From contig JAIMAY010000003.1 in the NCBI GenBank assembly GCA_023511725.1, positions 62,001 through 126,000 of the forward strand: a stretch of 64,000 bases of DNA. Reading direction: 5' to 3'. The translations under genes were made by a program, and so were the position numbers. The number at the start of each line of letters is the position of its first letter. The stretch's first letter is position 1. Below are positions 7,132 to 19,203 of this stretch, in pieces. The notes below the pieces were generated by a model. It had not been told where the DNA came from. It did not search any database and worked only from the letters and a program-made list of their open reading frames with translations. The DNA comes from Alicyclobacillus sp. (GTDB lineage: Bacteria; Bacillota; Bacilli; Alicyclobacillales; Alicyclobacillaceae).

Positions 7132-9117
7132 ATGGGTTACATCGTCCAGGGGATCATCTTCCTCGTGCTGTTTGTTGGCGCGTTGGTCCTATTCGCCACC
7201 GCCATCGCTGACAGGGTGCGGTTTCTCCTTGCGGCGGAAAAGGACCCTTCGCGCTTGGACCGCCCGGGTGAGCGTGCCTGGGGGTTCGTCAAGTATGTGC
7301 TCGGCCAGCGCAAGGTTGTCGCTGAGCCGTCCGGGATTGCCCACTTCTTCATCTTCTGGGGCTTCATCGTCCTGGTGTTTGGCGATCTCGACTTTCTCAC
7401 CTATCACATCACGCACTGGCATTTTCCGTGGGCTTACTCGCCGGTGTACATGTTCCTGCAGGAACTGTTCTCGCTGTGCGTGTTCGTCGCGATTGTGCTG
7501 GGCTTCATCCGCCGCTACGCGCTGCGGCCGATGCGTGTCGAGGCGTCGTTTGAAGGCGGGTTCATCTTGGGCTTGATTGGCACCATCGTGGTCACGTACT
7601 GGATCACGACGGGCGCCGACTTCGTCCTGGAGGGCCGCGGCGCCGGTTGGGCATCGCCGGTGGCCAGCCTGTTCGCCGCGTGGTTCGCGGGTCTGTCGCA
7701 CTCGTCGCTGATTGCCATCCAAGAAGTGTTCTTCTGGCTTCATGCGCTGGCCATCATGACGTTCCTGGTGTTCATCCCGCGTTCGAAGCATCTGCACATG
7801 ATTGGTGCAATGTTCAACTGGTACTTCCGCAAGTTTGACCCGCCGGGCAAGCTGCGTAAGCTCGATCTGGAGGACGAGAGTGTCGAGGAGTTCGGCGTCG
7901 GCCACATCCACCAGTACACCTGGAAGCAGCTGTTGGATGGCTACGCCTGCACGGAGTGCGGCCGCTGTCACGTCTCGTGCCCCGCGACTTTGAGTGGCAA
8001 GCCGCTGTCGCCGAAGTACCTCATCCTCAAGATGAAGGAGCATCTGGTCGAGCAGGGGCCGGGCATGTTGGCGCAACTCGCGGCGGGGGCCGAGAACCTG
8101 CAGACGCCGTCGCTGTTTGAGGTGGGCGTGTTCAGCGAGGAGGAGGTCTGGTCCTGCACCACCTGCCGCGCCTGTGAGGAAGCGTGTCCGGTGGCCAACG
8201 AGCACGTCCAGAACATCATCGACCTGCGCCGCTACCTGGTCCTGACGGAGGGTCGCACGTCGCCCGAAGTGACCAAGGTGTTCGCCAACCTGGAGCGCCA
8301 GTCCAACGAGTGGGGCATCAACCGGCGCGAGCGCGGCGCCTGGGCCAAGGACCTGCCCGTCAAGACGATGGCCGAGTGCGAGGGGCAGACGGAGTATCTG
8401 TACTATGTCGGTTCTGCCGCGTCGTTTGACCAGCGGAACCAGAAGATTGCCCAGGCGTTCGCCAAGCTGCTGCTGGCGGCCGGCGTGGACTTCGCCATCC
8501 TCGGCGAGGAGGAGGAGAGCGACGGCGATTCGGCGCGGCGCCTCGGCAATGAGTTCCTGTATCAGGAGTTGGTGCAGGCCAACATCGAGATCTTCAAGAC
8601 GTATGGCGTGAAGAAGATCGTGACGACGGACCCGCACGCGTACAACACGTTCAAGAACGAATACCCGGACTTCGGATTCGAAGCGGAGGTCATTCACGCG
8701 ACGGAGCTGTTGGCCCGGCTGATCCGAGAGGGCCGCTTGAAGCCGACGAAGACCATCGACAAGACCATCACCTATCACGATTCGTGCTATCTGGGCCGCT
8801 ACAATGACATCTATGATCCACCCCGTTTCATCCTCGAATCCATCCCCGGCGTAAAGCTGGTGGAGATGGAGCGCAGCCGCAACAAGAGCATGTGCTGCGG
8901 CGCGGGCGGCGGCGGGATGTTCAAGGAAGAGGGCGGCGCGACGCGGATCAACGTGATGCGCGCGAAGCAGGCACTCGATACGGGGGCCGAAATCGTCAGC
9001 ACCGCGTGTCCGTACTGCATGACGATGATGATCGATGGAACCAAGGCCAACGGGGCCGAGGAGCAGATGAGCACGTACGATGTGATTGAGCTTCTCGCCA
9101 TGGCCTGCGAGGTCTGA
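7132..9117 (+). CDS. fadF: Membrane FeS oxidoreductase, ETF:quinone type (FadF-like)
   Basis: A 661-residue protein with a membrane part of about six helices in residues 1-235 (similar to NarI/HdrE haem-b subunits), then two [4Fe-4S] motifs, CTECGRCHVSCP starting near residue 273 and CTTCRACEEACP near 342, and a C-terminal pair of CCG-type heterodisulfide-reductase modules (HDSCYLGRY near 552, MCCGAGGGG near 588, CPYC). This order matches B. subtilis FadF (YwjF) and the ETF:methylquinone oxidoreductases, which pass electrons from reduced ETF of acyl-CoA dehydrogenases to menaquinone. Location ahead of acyl-CoA dehydrogenase genes and upstream of rpoE-pyrG supports this. ATG 7132 follows GAAGGAGAGG. 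EtfAB itself is not in the window. Confidence 0.85.
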   Translation: MGYIVQGIIFLVLFVGALVLFATAIADRVRFLLAAEKDPSRLDRPGERAWGFVKYVLGQRKVVAEPSGIAHFFIFWGFIVLVFGDLDFLTYHITHWHFPWAYSPVYMFLQELFSLCVFVAIVLGFIRRYALRPMRVEASFEGGFILGLIGTIVVTYWITTGADFVLEGRGAGWASPVASLFAAWFAGLSHSSLIAIQEVFFWLHALAIMTFLVFIPRSKHLHMIGAMFNWYFRKFDPPGKLRKLDLEDESVEEFGVGHIHQYTWKQLLDGYACTECGRCHVSCPATLSGKPLSPKYLILKMKEHLVEQGPGMLAQLAAGAENLQTPSLFEVGVFSEEEVWSCTTCRACEEACPVANEHVQNIIDLRRYLVLTEGRTSPEVTKVFANLERQSNEWGINRRERGAWAKDLPVKTMAECEGQTEYLYYVGSAASFDQRNQKIAQAFAKLLLAAGVDFAILGEEEESDGDSARRLGNEFLYQELVQANIEIFKTYGVKKIVTTDPHAYNTFKNEYPDFGFEAEVIHATELLARLIREGRLKPTKTIDKTITYHDSCYLGRYNDIYDPPRFILESIPGVKLVEMERSRNKSMCCGAGGGGMFKEEGGATRINVMRAKQALDTGAEIVSTACPYCMTMMIDGTKANGAEEQMSTYDVIELLAMACEV

Positions 9118-9143
9118 CGGCAAAAACGAGGGGTTTTGAAGAG

Positions 9144-9187
9144 CGCGGATGAGCCGGCCGTGTTGTCACGGCCGGATCCGCGTTTCT
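9144..9187 (+). terminator. Strong hairpin between fadF and thiolase gene
   Basis: CGCGGAT (9144-9150) pairs with ATCCGCG (9176-9182), and CCGGCCGTG (9154-9162) with CACGGCCGG (9167-9175), around a TTGT loop with one three-base bulge. Only TTTCT follows. It could be a partial intrinsic terminator or an mRNA stability element that sets fadF expression apart from the downstream genes. Confidence 0.55.
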
Positions 9188-9236
9188 GCGCACATACGCG
9201 GGCGGTCGCGAAGGCTGCCGGCGAGGGGGTGTCTTG

Positions 9237-10424
9237 ATGGGACGGTCGGTGATTGTGAGCGCGGTCCGCACGCCGGTCGGGCGCTTCCAGGGTGCGCTGT
9301 CGCCACTCTTGGCGGCTGATCTGGGCGCGGTCGCCATTCGCGGTGCGCTGGAGCAGTCCGGTGTGGCCGCGCAGGAAGTGGACCAGGTCCTGATGGGGAT
9401 GGTGCTGCAGGGGGGCGCGGGCCAGATTCCGGCGCGCCAAGCCGCGCGCAAGGCGGGCTTGCCTTGGGAGACGCCATGTGTCACGATCAACAAGGTGTGT
9501 GCGTCCGGCATGAAAGCGGTCACACTGGCGGACGCGCTCATCCGCGCGGGGGACATCCGCACGGCGGTGGCGGGTGGCATGGAGAGCATGTCGAATGCGC
9601 CCTACGCCCTGCCGGGCGCGCGGCGCGGACTGCGCATGGGGGATGGCAGCGTAATTGACCTGATGGTGCACGACGGCCTCACCTGCGCGTTCCACAATGT
9701 CCACATGGCGGTGCTCGGTAGTCGCGTGGCGGCCGAATACGGCATCACGCGCGAGGCGCAGGATGCGTGGGCGCTCCGGAGTCATCAGCGTGCGGTGCGC
9801 GCCATCGACGAGGGGTTGTTTGCCCGGGAAATCGTTCCTGTGGATGTGCCGCAAAAAGGTGCGACGGTACGCGTCGACACGGACGAGGCACCGCGGCGCG
9901 ACACCTCGCTGGAGAAGCTGGCGGCGCTGCCGCCGGTGTTTGACCCCAGCGGCACCATCACGGCGGGCAACGCGCCGGGCGTCAACGATGGCGCGGCAGC
10001 GCTTGTGGTGATGTCGGAGGAATACGCGGAGGAGACGGGCCGCACACCCCTGGCGCGCATCCTGGGCTGGGCGGAGGCGGCCGCCGAGGCAGCGTACATC
10101 GCCATCACGCCGGCGCTCGCCATCCGTAAACTGTTGGACAAGACGGGTTACAAGCTGAAGGACATTGACCTGCTGGAGGTCAACGAGGCGTTCGCCGCGG
10201 TGGTCCTGACCAGCGGGCAACTGCTGGGATGGGATGAGGAGAAGGTGAATGTCAACGGCGGCGCAGTGGCCCTGGGCCATCCCATCGGCGCCAGCGGCGC
10301 GCGGATCTTGGTGACGTTGATCCACGAGTTGCGGCGCCGCGGCGGAGGACTCGGGATTGCCGCCATCTGCAGCGGTGCGGCCCAGGGGGACGCCATCCTG
10401 ATTGAGGCACCACGCATTCACTGA
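9237..10424 (+). CDS. Acetyl-CoA C-acyltransferase (thiolase)
   Basis: Final step of beta-oxidation: thiolytic cleavage of 3-ketoacyl-CoA (or the reverse acetoacetyl-CoA condensation). The 395-residue protein has the nucleophilic cysteine in [11 protein letters not shown], then [11 protein letters not shown], the [19 protein letters not shown] segment carrying the catalytic His, and the second cysteine in [13 protein letters not shown] 9237 lies eight bases after GAGGGGG; an adjacent TTG at 9234 is possible. It is followed 16 bases later by a 3-hydroxyacyl-CoA dehydrogenase, as in mmg- and fad-type operons. Chain-length specificity cannot be read; a paralogue lies at 37962-39155. Confidence 0.9.
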   Translation: MGRSVIVSAVRTPVGRFQGALSPLLAADLGAVAIRGALEQSGVAAQEVDQVLMGMVLQGGAGQIPARQAARKAGLPWETPCVTINKVCASGMKAVTLADALIRAGDIRTAVAGGMESMSNAPYALPGARRGLRMGDGSVIDLMVHDGLTCAFHNVHMAVLGSRVAAEYGITREAQDAWALRSHQRAVRAIDEGLFAREIVPVDVPQKGATVRVDTDEAPRRDTSLEKLAALPPVFDPSGTITAGNAPGVNDGAAALVVMSEEYAEETGRTPLARILGWAEAAAEAAYIAITPALAIRKLLDKTGYKLKDIDLLEVNEAFAAVVLTSGQLLGWDEEKVNVNGGAVALGHPIGASGARILVTLIHELRRRGGGLGIAAICSGAAQGDAILIEAPRIH

Positions 10425-10440
10425 CGGGAGGAAGGCAGAC

Positions 10441-11298
10441 ATGGCACAGGAGATCAGGACGGTGATGGTGGTTGGCGCGGGACAGATGGGCAGCGGCATT
10501 GCCCAGGTGGCCGCGCAGACGGGGCTGCGCGTGCTGCTCCACGACGTGAAACTCGCACTGGCCGAGCGAGGGCGTGGCGTGATCGAGAAAAACCTGCGCC
10601 GCCAGGTGGAGAAGGGGCGCCTCAGCGATGGGGACGTGGCGGAGATCCTCGGCCGGATCACGCTCACCGACAAGCTGACCGCCGCCGCCGAGGCGGATCT
10701 GGTGATTGAGGCTGCGACGGAGAACCTCGAAATCAAGCTTGACATCTTCCGCACGCTGGATGAGGCGGCGCCCGCGCACGCCATCCTGGCATCGAACACA
10801 TCATCCCTGCCCATCACGGAGCTCGCCGCCGCCACCCGGCGCCCAGCGCAGGTCATCGGCATGCACTTTTTCAATCCGGTGCCGGTGATGAAGCTGGTGG
10901 AGATCATCCGCGGCTTGGCGACCGCGCAGGAGGTCTACGAGACGGTGCGCGCCTTGGCCGAACGGATGGGCAAGACGCCGGTGGAGGTGCAGGACTTCCC
11001 GGGCTTCGTCTCGAACCGCGTGCTGATGCCAATGATCAACGAGGCCATCTACTGTGTATATGAAGGTGTGGCCACGCCCGAGGCGGTGGATCAGGTGATG
11101 AAACTGGGCATGAACCACCCGATGGGCCCGCTGGAATTGGCGGACTTCATCGGCCTCGACACGTGCCTGGCCATCATGGAGGTGCTGTACGAGGGGTTCG
11201 GTGATCCCAAGTATCGCCCCTGCCCGCTGCTGCGCAAATACGTGAAGGCGGGTTGGCTGGGGCGCAAGACGGGCCGAGGCTTCTACACCTACGCGTGA
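10441..11298 (+). CDS. hbd: 3-hydroxybutyryl/3-hydroxyacyl-CoA dehydrogenase
   Basis: NAD-dependent oxidation of (S)-3-hydroxyacyl-CoA. The Rossmann fold opens with [18 protein letters not shown]. The catalytic dyad region includes [17 protein letters not shown] and the C-terminal dimerisation domain has [16 protein letters not shown]. The length of 285 residues is that of stand-alone Hbd/MmgB proteins, without a fused hydratase. The start is ATG 10441 after GGGAGGAAGG; an upstream ATG in the frame overlaps the thiolase gene and has no suitable ribosome-binding site. Enoyl-CoA hydratase follows directly. Confidence 0.92.
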   Translation: MAQEIRTVMVVGAGQMGSGIAQVAAQTGLRVLLHDVKLALAERGRGVIEKNLRRQVEKGRLSDGDVAEILGRITLTDKLTAAAEADLVIEAATENLEIKLDIFRTLDEAAPAHAILASNTSSLPITELAAATRRPAQVIGMHFFNPVPVMKLVEIIRGLATAQEVYETVRALAERMGKTPVEVQDFPGFVSNRVLMPMINEAIYCVYEGVATPEAVDQVMKLGMNHPMGPLELADFIGLDTCLAIMEVLYEGFGDPKYRPCPLLRKYVKAGWLGRKTGRGFYTYA

Positions 11299-11324
11299 CA
11301 AGGTCTGGCGGCAAGGGGGCGAGG

Positions 11325-12110
11325 ATGGTGACGGGTGAAGCGCTGGTGCGCGTGGAGATACAATCGGGCGTGGCGGAGGTCGTCCTCAACCGCCCGAAAC
11401 AACTGAATGCGCTCAACGAAGCGGTGCTGACGACGCTCCATGAGGTGTTGCACCGCGTGGCCTACGACAACTCGGTGCGAGCGGTGATCCTGCGCGGCGA
11501 AGGGCGCGCCTTTGCGGCGGGGGCGGACATCGCGCAGATGCGGGATTTCGATGCCGTTCGGGCGGAGCAGTTCGCGCGACTGGGGCAGCAGGTGTTTCTG
11601 CAGCTGGAGCGGATGCCGCAGCCAACACTGGCCCTGGTGCAGGGCTACGCGCTCGGAGGGGGCATGGAGCTGGCGATGGCCTGCGATGTGCGCTACGCGG
11701 CCGAGGGCGCCAAATTCGGACAGCCGGAGATCACGCTCGGGGTGATCCCGGGATTCGGCGGCAGCCAGCGCCTGCCGCGCATCGTCGGGCAGGGCCGCGC
11801 GCTGGAGCTGATGCTGTCCGGGGAGATGATTGACGCCCAGGAAGCGTGGCGGATGGGGCTCGTGAACAAGGTGGTGCCGGCGGAGGAGTTGCTGGAGGCC
11901 GGGCGCGCCTGGGCACAGCGGATGGTGGGGCTCGCGCCAAAGGCGCATGCCTTGATCAAGCGCGCCGTCTATGACGGGGCGGAGCTTGACCTGGAGCGCG
12001 GCCTGGCGCACGAGGCGGTGTTGTTCGGCCTGTGTTTCGCGACGGAGGACCAAAAGGAGGGCATGGATGCCTTCCTGGAGAAGCGCCCGGCGAAGTTCAG
12101 CGGACGCTGA
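11325..12110 (+). CDS. Enoyl-CoA hydratase (crotonase family)
   Basis: Hydrates 2-enoyl-CoA to 3-hydroxyacyl-CoA. The 261-residue protein shows the oxyanion-hole segments AFAAGADIAQM and GYALGGGMELAMACD, with the two catalytic glutamates expected in GGGMELAMACD and GQPEITLGVIPGFGGSQRL. ATG 11325 follows a GGGGGCGAGG stretch. It lies between hbd and two acyl-CoA dehydrogenases and completes a beta-oxidation spiral in one cluster. Confidence 0.9.
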   Translation: MVTGEALVRVEIQSGVAEVVLNRPKQLNALNEAVLTTLHEVLHRVAYDNSVRAVILRGEGRAFAAGADIAQMRDFDAVRAEQFARLGQQVFLQLERMPQPTLALVQGYALGGGMELAMACDVRYAAEGAKFGQPEITLGVIPGFGGSQRLPRIVGQGRALELMLSGEMIDAQEAWRMGLVNKVVPAEELLEAGRAWAQRMVGLAPKAHALIKRAVYDGAELDLERGLAHEAVLFGLCFATEDQKEGMDAFLEKRPAKFSGR

Positions 12111-12137
12111 GCATCGTCCGCAAGGAGGCAACACGGG

Positions 12138-13283
12138 ATGGACTTCGAGTTTACGCCGGAGCAGCGAGAGATCCGCAAGCTAGTGGCGGAGTTCGCCCGG
12201 GATGTGATCCAGCCGAGGGCAGCCGAAATTGACGAGAAGGACGAGTTTCCCCGCGATATCATTCGCAAAATGGGCGAGCTCGGCATCATGGGCTTGCCCA
12301 TTCCGGAGGAATGGGGCGGCGTCGGCGCCGATTTCGTCTCCTACATCTCGGCCATTGAGGAGATCTCCTACGCGTCGGCGGCGGTCGGCGTGATCCTGGC
12401 CGTGCACACGTCGGTTGGCACATTCCCGATTCTTTACTTCGGCACGGAGGAGCAGAAGCGGCGCTACCTGCCAAAACTGGCCAGCGGCGAGTGGCTGGGG
12501 GCGTTTGCCTTGACGGAACCGGGTGCTGGCTCGGACGCGGCCTCCATCCGCACGCGCGCCGTGCGTGACGGTGACCACTATGTGCTGAACGGCAGCAAGG
12601 TGTTCATCACGAACGGCGGCGAGGCCGACGTGTACTGCGTGTTTGCAGTGACGGACCCCGGCCGCGGCAGCCGCGGCATCACCGCCTTCCTGGTGGAGCG
12701 TGACACACCGGGCTTTCGTGTCGGCAAGAAGGAGCGTAAGATGGGACTCAACGGGTCCGCGACGTGCGAGCTGTTGTTTGAGGACGCGCGTGTGCCGGTG
12801 GAGAACCGGTTGGGCCAGGAAAACGAGGGCTTCAGCATCGCCATGCGCCTGCTGGACGGCGGCAGAATTGGCATTGGCGCGCAGGCGCTCGGCATTGCCA
12901 GGGCGGCGCTCGATGCCGCCAACGAGTACGTGCGGCAGCGGAGACAGTTTGGTCAGGCGCTGATAGATTTTCAGGGTGTGCAGTTCATGCTGGCGGACAT
13001 GGCCACACAGGTCCAGGCCGCCCGCTGGCTGGTCTATCACGCGGCGACGCTGCGTGCGAAGGGCCAGCGCTGCACGCAGGAGGCGTCGATGGCTAAACTG
13101 TTTGCCACCGATACGGCGATGAAGGTCGCGACGGACGCCGTGCAACTCTTCGGCGGCTACGGCTACATCAAGGATTATCCTGTCGAACGGTATATGCGGG
13201 ATGCCAAGGTCACGCAGATCTATGAAGGCACCAATCAGATCCAGCGCATTGTGATTGCGCGCCAGCTGGCGCGGACAAGGTGA
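12138..13283 (+). CDS. Acyl-CoA dehydrogenase 1
   Basis: FAD-dependent alpha,beta-dehydrogenation of acyl-CoA, with electrons leaving through ETF to the FadF-like protein upstream. The 381 residues include FALTEPGAGSDAASIRT, FITNGGEADVYCVF, the FAD-contact FGGYGYIKDYPVERY and the YEGTNQIQRIVIAR segment where the catalytic glutamate of short-chain and butyryl-CoA dehydrogenases lies. ATG 12138 has an AAGGAGG site. It is about 60 percent identical by eye with the next gene, suggesting a duplication that has since specialised. Substrate chain length is not determined. Confidence 0.92.
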   Translation: MDFEFTPEQREIRKLVAEFARDVIQPRAAEIDEKDEFPRDIIRKMGELGIMGLPIPEEWGGVGADFVSYISAIEEISYASAAVGVILAVHTSVGTFPILYFGTEEQKRRYLPKLASGEWLGAFALTEPGAGSDAASIRTRAVRDGDHYVLNGSKVFITNGGEADVYCVFAVTDPGRGSRGITAFLVERDTPGFRVGKKERKMGLNGSATCELLFEDARVPVENRLGQENEGFSIAMRLLDGGRIGIGAQALGIARAALDAANEYVRQRRQFGQALIDFQGVQFMLADMATQVQAARWLVYHAATLRAKGQRCTQEASMAKLFATDTAMKVATDAVQLFGGYGYIKDYPVERYMRDAKVTQIYEGTNQIQRIVIARQLARTR

Positions 13284-13359
13284 ACCAGACGGATGGTGCA
13301 GCGCTGATCCGGCAGGTGCCGGACGGTGCGCCGTGGGGCAGAGGAGAGGATGACAGACC

Positions 13360-14511
<1,152 letters not shown>

Positions 14512-14517
14512 CGCCAG

Positions 14518-15528
14518 GTGGCGGGGCATGACCAGAGGCCGAGCCGGCACCCGCTGGTGGAGCGGATTCTCGGCGGGGATCGGCGCGCCGTGGCGAGGGC
14601 CATCACCCTGATTGAGAACGAGGCGCCGGAGAAGCGCATGCTGCTGCGGGACCTGTATCCGTTCGCGGGGCGGGCGCAGATTGTGGGGTTCACCGGATCG
14701 CCCGGGGCGGGCAAATCGACGCTGGTCGATCAGGTGATCTCCTACCTGCGCGGCGCGGGGCTGCAGGTGGGTGTGTTGGCTGTTGATCCATCCTCGCCTT
14801 TCACCGGCGGCGCCCTGCTGGGCGACAGGATCCGCATGAGTCGGCACGCGGCAGACCCGGGTGTTTACATCCGGAGCATGGGTACGCGCGGCGCGGTGGG
14901 CGGCTTGGCGAAGGCGGCGCGCGACGTCCTCTACGTGCTGGAGGCGTTCGGCTGCGATGTGATCCTTGTGGAAACGGTGGGCGTGGGCCAGTCCGAGTTG
15001 GACGTGCTGACGGTGGCGGATACCATTGGGCTGGTGCTCACCCCGGGTGCGGGCGATCACGTCCAGACCGCGAAGGCGGGCATCATGGAGATTGCCGACG
15101 TCTACATCGTCAACAAGGCGGACCTGCCCGGCGCGGATGCGTTGGTGCGCGAGATTGAGCTGATGCTGCGGGACAAGGCCAGTTTTCGCGAGGACTGGCG
15201 ACCGCCCATCGTGCGGACCGTTGCGGCGCGCGGCGAGGGCACGGAAGCGGTGTGGCAGGCCGTTCGAACGCATCTGGCGCATCTCGAGTCGGGTGGCTGG
15301 CGCGCTGCCCGGCGGCGGCTACGGCACAGGAGTGAGACGACAGCGGTGCTGCACCATCTGTTCGACCGGTTCATCGCCGAGCGTGCCGCCTCCGACGATA
15401 CCTGGCGGCGCCTGCTGGACGGCGAAACCGGACTGGATCCGCAGACGTGCGCGGAGCAGTTGTGGTCTGAGTTGAAGCAACGAGTTGCCACCACGGAACA
15501 TGAAGCGCTGCCCGGAAAAAGGATTTGA
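14518..15528 (+). CDS. meaB: MeaB/ArgK-type G3E GTPase
   Basis: GTPase chaperone that protects and loads adenosylcobalamin-dependent acyl-CoA mutases. The 336 residues contain the P-loop GFTGSPGAGKSTLVDQV, the switch segment VDPSSPFTGGALLGDRIRM, the Walker B region VILVETVGVGQSE and the NKAD specificity motif (YIVNKADLP). The start is GTG 14518, six bases after the acdA stop, and the last codons carry the -35 box of rpoE. No methylmalonyl- or isobutyryl-CoA mutase gene is in the window. Its operon position links it to oxidation of odd- or branched-chain acyl-CoA. Confidence 0.9.
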   Translation: MAGHDQRPSRHPLVERILGGDRRAVARAITLIENEAPEKRMLLRDLYPFAGRAQIVGFTGSPGAGKSTLVDQVISYLRGAGLQVGVLAVDPSSPFTGGALLGDRIRMSRHAADPGVYIRSMGTRGAVGGLAKAARDVLYVLEAFGCDVILVETVGVGQSELDVLTVADTIGLVLTPGAGDHVQTAKAGIMEIADVYIVNKADLPGADALVREIELMLRDKASFREDWRPPIVRTVAARGEGTEAVWQAVRTHLAHLESGGWRAARRRLRHRSETTAVLHHLFDRFIAERAASDDTWRRLLDGETGLDPQTCAEQLWSELKQRVATTEHEALPGKRI

Positions 15529-15553
15529 GCGGTCTTCCGGCGTGTGCTATAAT
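15525..15553 (+). promoter_or_regulatory. SigA promoter of rpoE
   Basis: TTGAGC (15525-15530), a 17-base spacer and TATAAT (15548-15553) form one of the best SigA-type promoters in the window. The -35 box overlaps the meaB stop codon. The rpoE start lies about 20 bases after the expected transcription start. Confidence 0.75.
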
Positions 15554-15578
15554 CTCTGTATTTGTGGGGGGAGTGTGC

Positions 15579-16145
15579 GTGTCAGTCGCATTGCAACGAT
15601 CCCAAGAAGAGATCCAGGATATGCCCCTCGTCGAACTGGCCTATGAAATCCTCAAGGCCAAGGGCGAGCCGCTGTACTTCCGCGAATTGATGCGCGAGGT
15701 GCAGGCGCTGCGGGGCATGTCCGAGGAAGAGGCGATGGAGGTCATCGCCCGCCTGTACACGGAGATCAATATCGACGGGCGCTTTGTCTGCATCGGCCAG
15801 AACGTATGGGGGCTGAAGCGCTGGTATCCCGTCGATAAGGTGGCGGAGCGCACGCTGGGTGGCAAGCGCTTCATTCGTGGCAGCGGCGATGCCTTCAGCG
15901 ATGAAGATGAAGATCTCGAGTTGGATGAGTACGATGAGGATCTCGTCGATGATGAGGAGTCCGACGAGGTGGCCTTGTATGGCGACGAGGAGACCGGTCT
16001 GTCGGATGTAGACGAGGATCAGGATGAGTTCGCCGTGCCGCCTGACGAAGAGGAGTCGGATCTCACGTCGGATGACGAGTTGCCGCTGGATGAGCCTCTG
16101 CTGGATGAGGACGTGGAGGATGATTCGGGAGAACATCACGACTGA
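15579..16145 (+). CDS. rpoE: DNA-directed RNA polymerase delta subunit
   Basis: Gram-positive-specific RNA polymerase subunit that increases recycling and affects promoter selectivity. The N-terminal ~90 residues form the HARE-HTH domain (MPLVELAYEILKAKGEPLYF, then FVCIGQNVWGLKRWYPVDK). The remainder, from about residue 110, is a very acidic, disordered Asp/Glu tail, as expected. I chose GTG 15579 after GGGGGAG; an earlier GTG at 15573 sits inside that site. Length is 188 residues, close to the 173 of B. subtilis. pyrG follows, the usual neighbour. Confidence 0.93.
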   Translation: MSVALQRSQEEIQDMPLVELAYEILKAKGEPLYFRELMREVQALRGMSEEEAMEVIARLYTEINIDGRFVCIGQNVWGLKRWYPVDKVAERTLGGKRFIRGSGDAFSDEDEDLELDEYDEDLVDDEESDEVALYGDEETGLSDVDEDQDEFAVPPDEEESDLTSDDELPLDEPLLDEDVEDDSGEHHD

Positions 16146-16248
16146 CGGTTGCTCGGCGACCACCGGGCCCGGCGGCAAGGGATTGCGTTCTGGCACACGC
16201 CGGAACGCTGTTTTTTGTGTGCCGCCGGCGGTCGCGTGCAACATGTGA

Positions 16249-17892
<1,644 letters not shown>

Positions 17893-17893
17893 G

Positions 17894-17924
17894 GGCGGAA
17901 CCTTGTCGGTTCCGCCTTTCTTTG
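17894..17924 (+). terminator. Rho-independent terminator after pyrG
   Basis: GGCGGAACC (17894-17902) and GGTTCCGCC (17908-17916) form a perfect nine-base stem with a TTGTC loop, followed by TTTCTTTG. It directly follows the pyrG stop. Confidence 0.9.
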
Positions 17925-17987
17925 TCAACAAAAACCTCCAACGCTCAGATTTCGGAACCATCCGTCATGGCAAATGCGGCATGGCCG

Positions 17988-18015
17988 ACAGGAAATGCCA
18001 CGCTGCGTGGCGAAT
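17988..18015 (+). promoter_or_regulatory. spo0F: SigH-type promoter of spo0F
   Basis: ACAGGAAAT (17988-17996), 12 bases, then GGCGAAT (18009-18015) match the SigH consensus RnAGGAwWW-N11-12-RnnGAAT at every defined position. spo0F of B. subtilis has a SigH promoter, so both sequence and knowledge agree. The predicted start of transcription lies about 35 bases before the start codon. Confidence 0.75.
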
Positions 18016-18061
18016 GTTCGAGGGGACGCGTAACTAGAACGTACGGAAAAGGGTGACACGA

Positions 18062-18424
18062 GTGTCCAAACAGGTTCTGATTGTCGATGATCAGTTCGGG
18101 ATCCGCGTGCTGCTTCAGGAGGTCCTGCAGAAAGAAGGCTACACGGTGTTTCAGGCGGCGAACGGGCCTGCCGCGCTGGAGATTGCGGAGCAGCAGCACC
18201 CAGATCTGATCCTGCTCGACATGAAGATCCCGGGGATGGACGGATTGGAGATCCTGCGGCAGCTGCGCCGGCGTGAGGTTCCGAGCAAGGTCTTGATGAT
18301 GACGGCGTACGGGGAGCTCGATATGATCCAGGAGGCGATGGAACTCGGTGCCCTGGCGCACTTCACCAAGCCCTTCGATATCGAGGAACTGCGCAGTGCG
18401 GTGCGCGCGCACCTCGGGGAATGA
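18062..18424 (+). CDS. spo0F: Sporulation phosphorelay response regulator Spo0F
   Basis: Single-domain receiver that takes phosphate from sporulation kinases and hands it to Spo0B. The 120 residues match the family along the full length: [16 protein letters not shown] with the acidic pocket (D9, D10), the phosphorylated aspartate at about D53 in [15 protein letters not shown], and [20 protein letters not shown], a nearly invariant Spo0F segment, with K in [10 protein letters not shown]. There is no output domain. I chose GTG 18062, six bases after AAGGGTG; GTG 18053 would overlap that site. The perfect SigH promoter upstream supports its regulation at sporulation onset. Confidence 0.95.
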   Translation: MSKQVLIVDDQFGIRVLLQEVLQKEGYTVFQAANGPAALEIAEQQHPDLILLDMKIPGMDGLEILRQLRRREVPSKVLMMTAYGELDMIQEAMELGALAHFTKPFDIEELRSAVRAHLGE

Positions 18425-18505
18425 CCTCGTCCCGCGGGCATGTCCCCCGTTCCGGCGCGGATAATATGCTATGATGTAGACGCGTGGAAAGTGAGGGATC
18501 CTGCC

Positions 18506-19159
18506 ATGAAGATCTTCATTGATACCGCCAACGTCGCGGAGATCCGCAATGCTGCGGAGATGGGTATCCTCAGCGGCGTGACCACGAACCCGAGCTTGGT
18601 CGCCAAAGAGGGCCGCGATTTCATCGAGGTGCTGAAGGAGATTGTTACCATCGTCGATGGCCCCATCAGTGCGGAGGTCGTCAGCCTGGACGCCGAAGGT
18701 ATGGTCGAAGAGGCGCTCCCGCTGGCGGAGATTCACCCCAACATCGTGATCAAGGTTCCGCTCACCGCGGAGGGCCTGAAGGCGGTCAACCGCCTGGCGA
18801 AGCGCGGCATTCGCACCAATGTGACCCTCATCTTCTCCGCCAACCAGGCGCTGTTGGCTGCGCGCGCGGGCGCGTCGTTCGTGAGCCCGTTCATCGGCCG
18901 TCTGGACGACATCAGCTACGACGGGGTGGAACTGATCAGCGACATCGCCACCATCTTTGACCTGCACGGCATCGAAACGGAGATCATCGCCGCCAGTATC
19001 CGCCATCCGATGCACGTGACGCAGGCCGCCAAGGCGGGGGCGGATATTGCGACGTGTCCGTATGCCGTGATCGACAAGATGATCCACCACCCGCTGACGG
19101 ACCAGGGCATTGAGCGGTTCCTGGCCGACTGGAGCAAGGTCAGCAAGGTCCACGCGTGA
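18506..19159 (+). CDS. tal: Transaldolase / fructose-6-phosphate aldolase family
   Basis: A 217-residue member of the small TalC/FSA (YwjH) subfamily of the pentose phosphate pathway. [15 protein letters not shown] opens the barrel, [14 protein letters not shown] follows, the Schiff-base lysine is K83 in [11 protein letters not shown], and [11 protein letters not shown] closes the sugar-phosphate site. Transaldolase and F6P aldolase activities cannot be separated with certainty. ATG 18506 follows AGTGAGGG. B. subtilis has fbaA between spo0F and this gene; here it is missing. Confidence 0.9.
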   Translation: MKIFIDTANVAEIRNAAEMGILSGVTTNPSLVAKEGRDFIEVLKEIVTIVDGPISAEVVSLDAEGMVEEALPLAEIHPNIVIKVPLTAEGLKAVNRLAKRGIRTNVTLIFSANQALLAARAGASFVSPFIGRLDDISYDGVELISDIATIFDLHGIETEIIAASIRHPMHVTQAAKAGADIATCPYAVIDKMIHHPLTDQGIERFLADWSKVSKVHA

Positions 19160-19203
19160 CGGCCGCTTGGCTCACCACCGACTACGCCCCGAGGGAGAGA
19201 GGC

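Noticed and set aside
8811-10907. A very long minus-strand open frame antisense to fadF, thiolase and hbd.
   Set aside because: It is a shadow caused by high GC; the plus-strand genes carry all family motifs, and the antisense frame has no recognisable domain.
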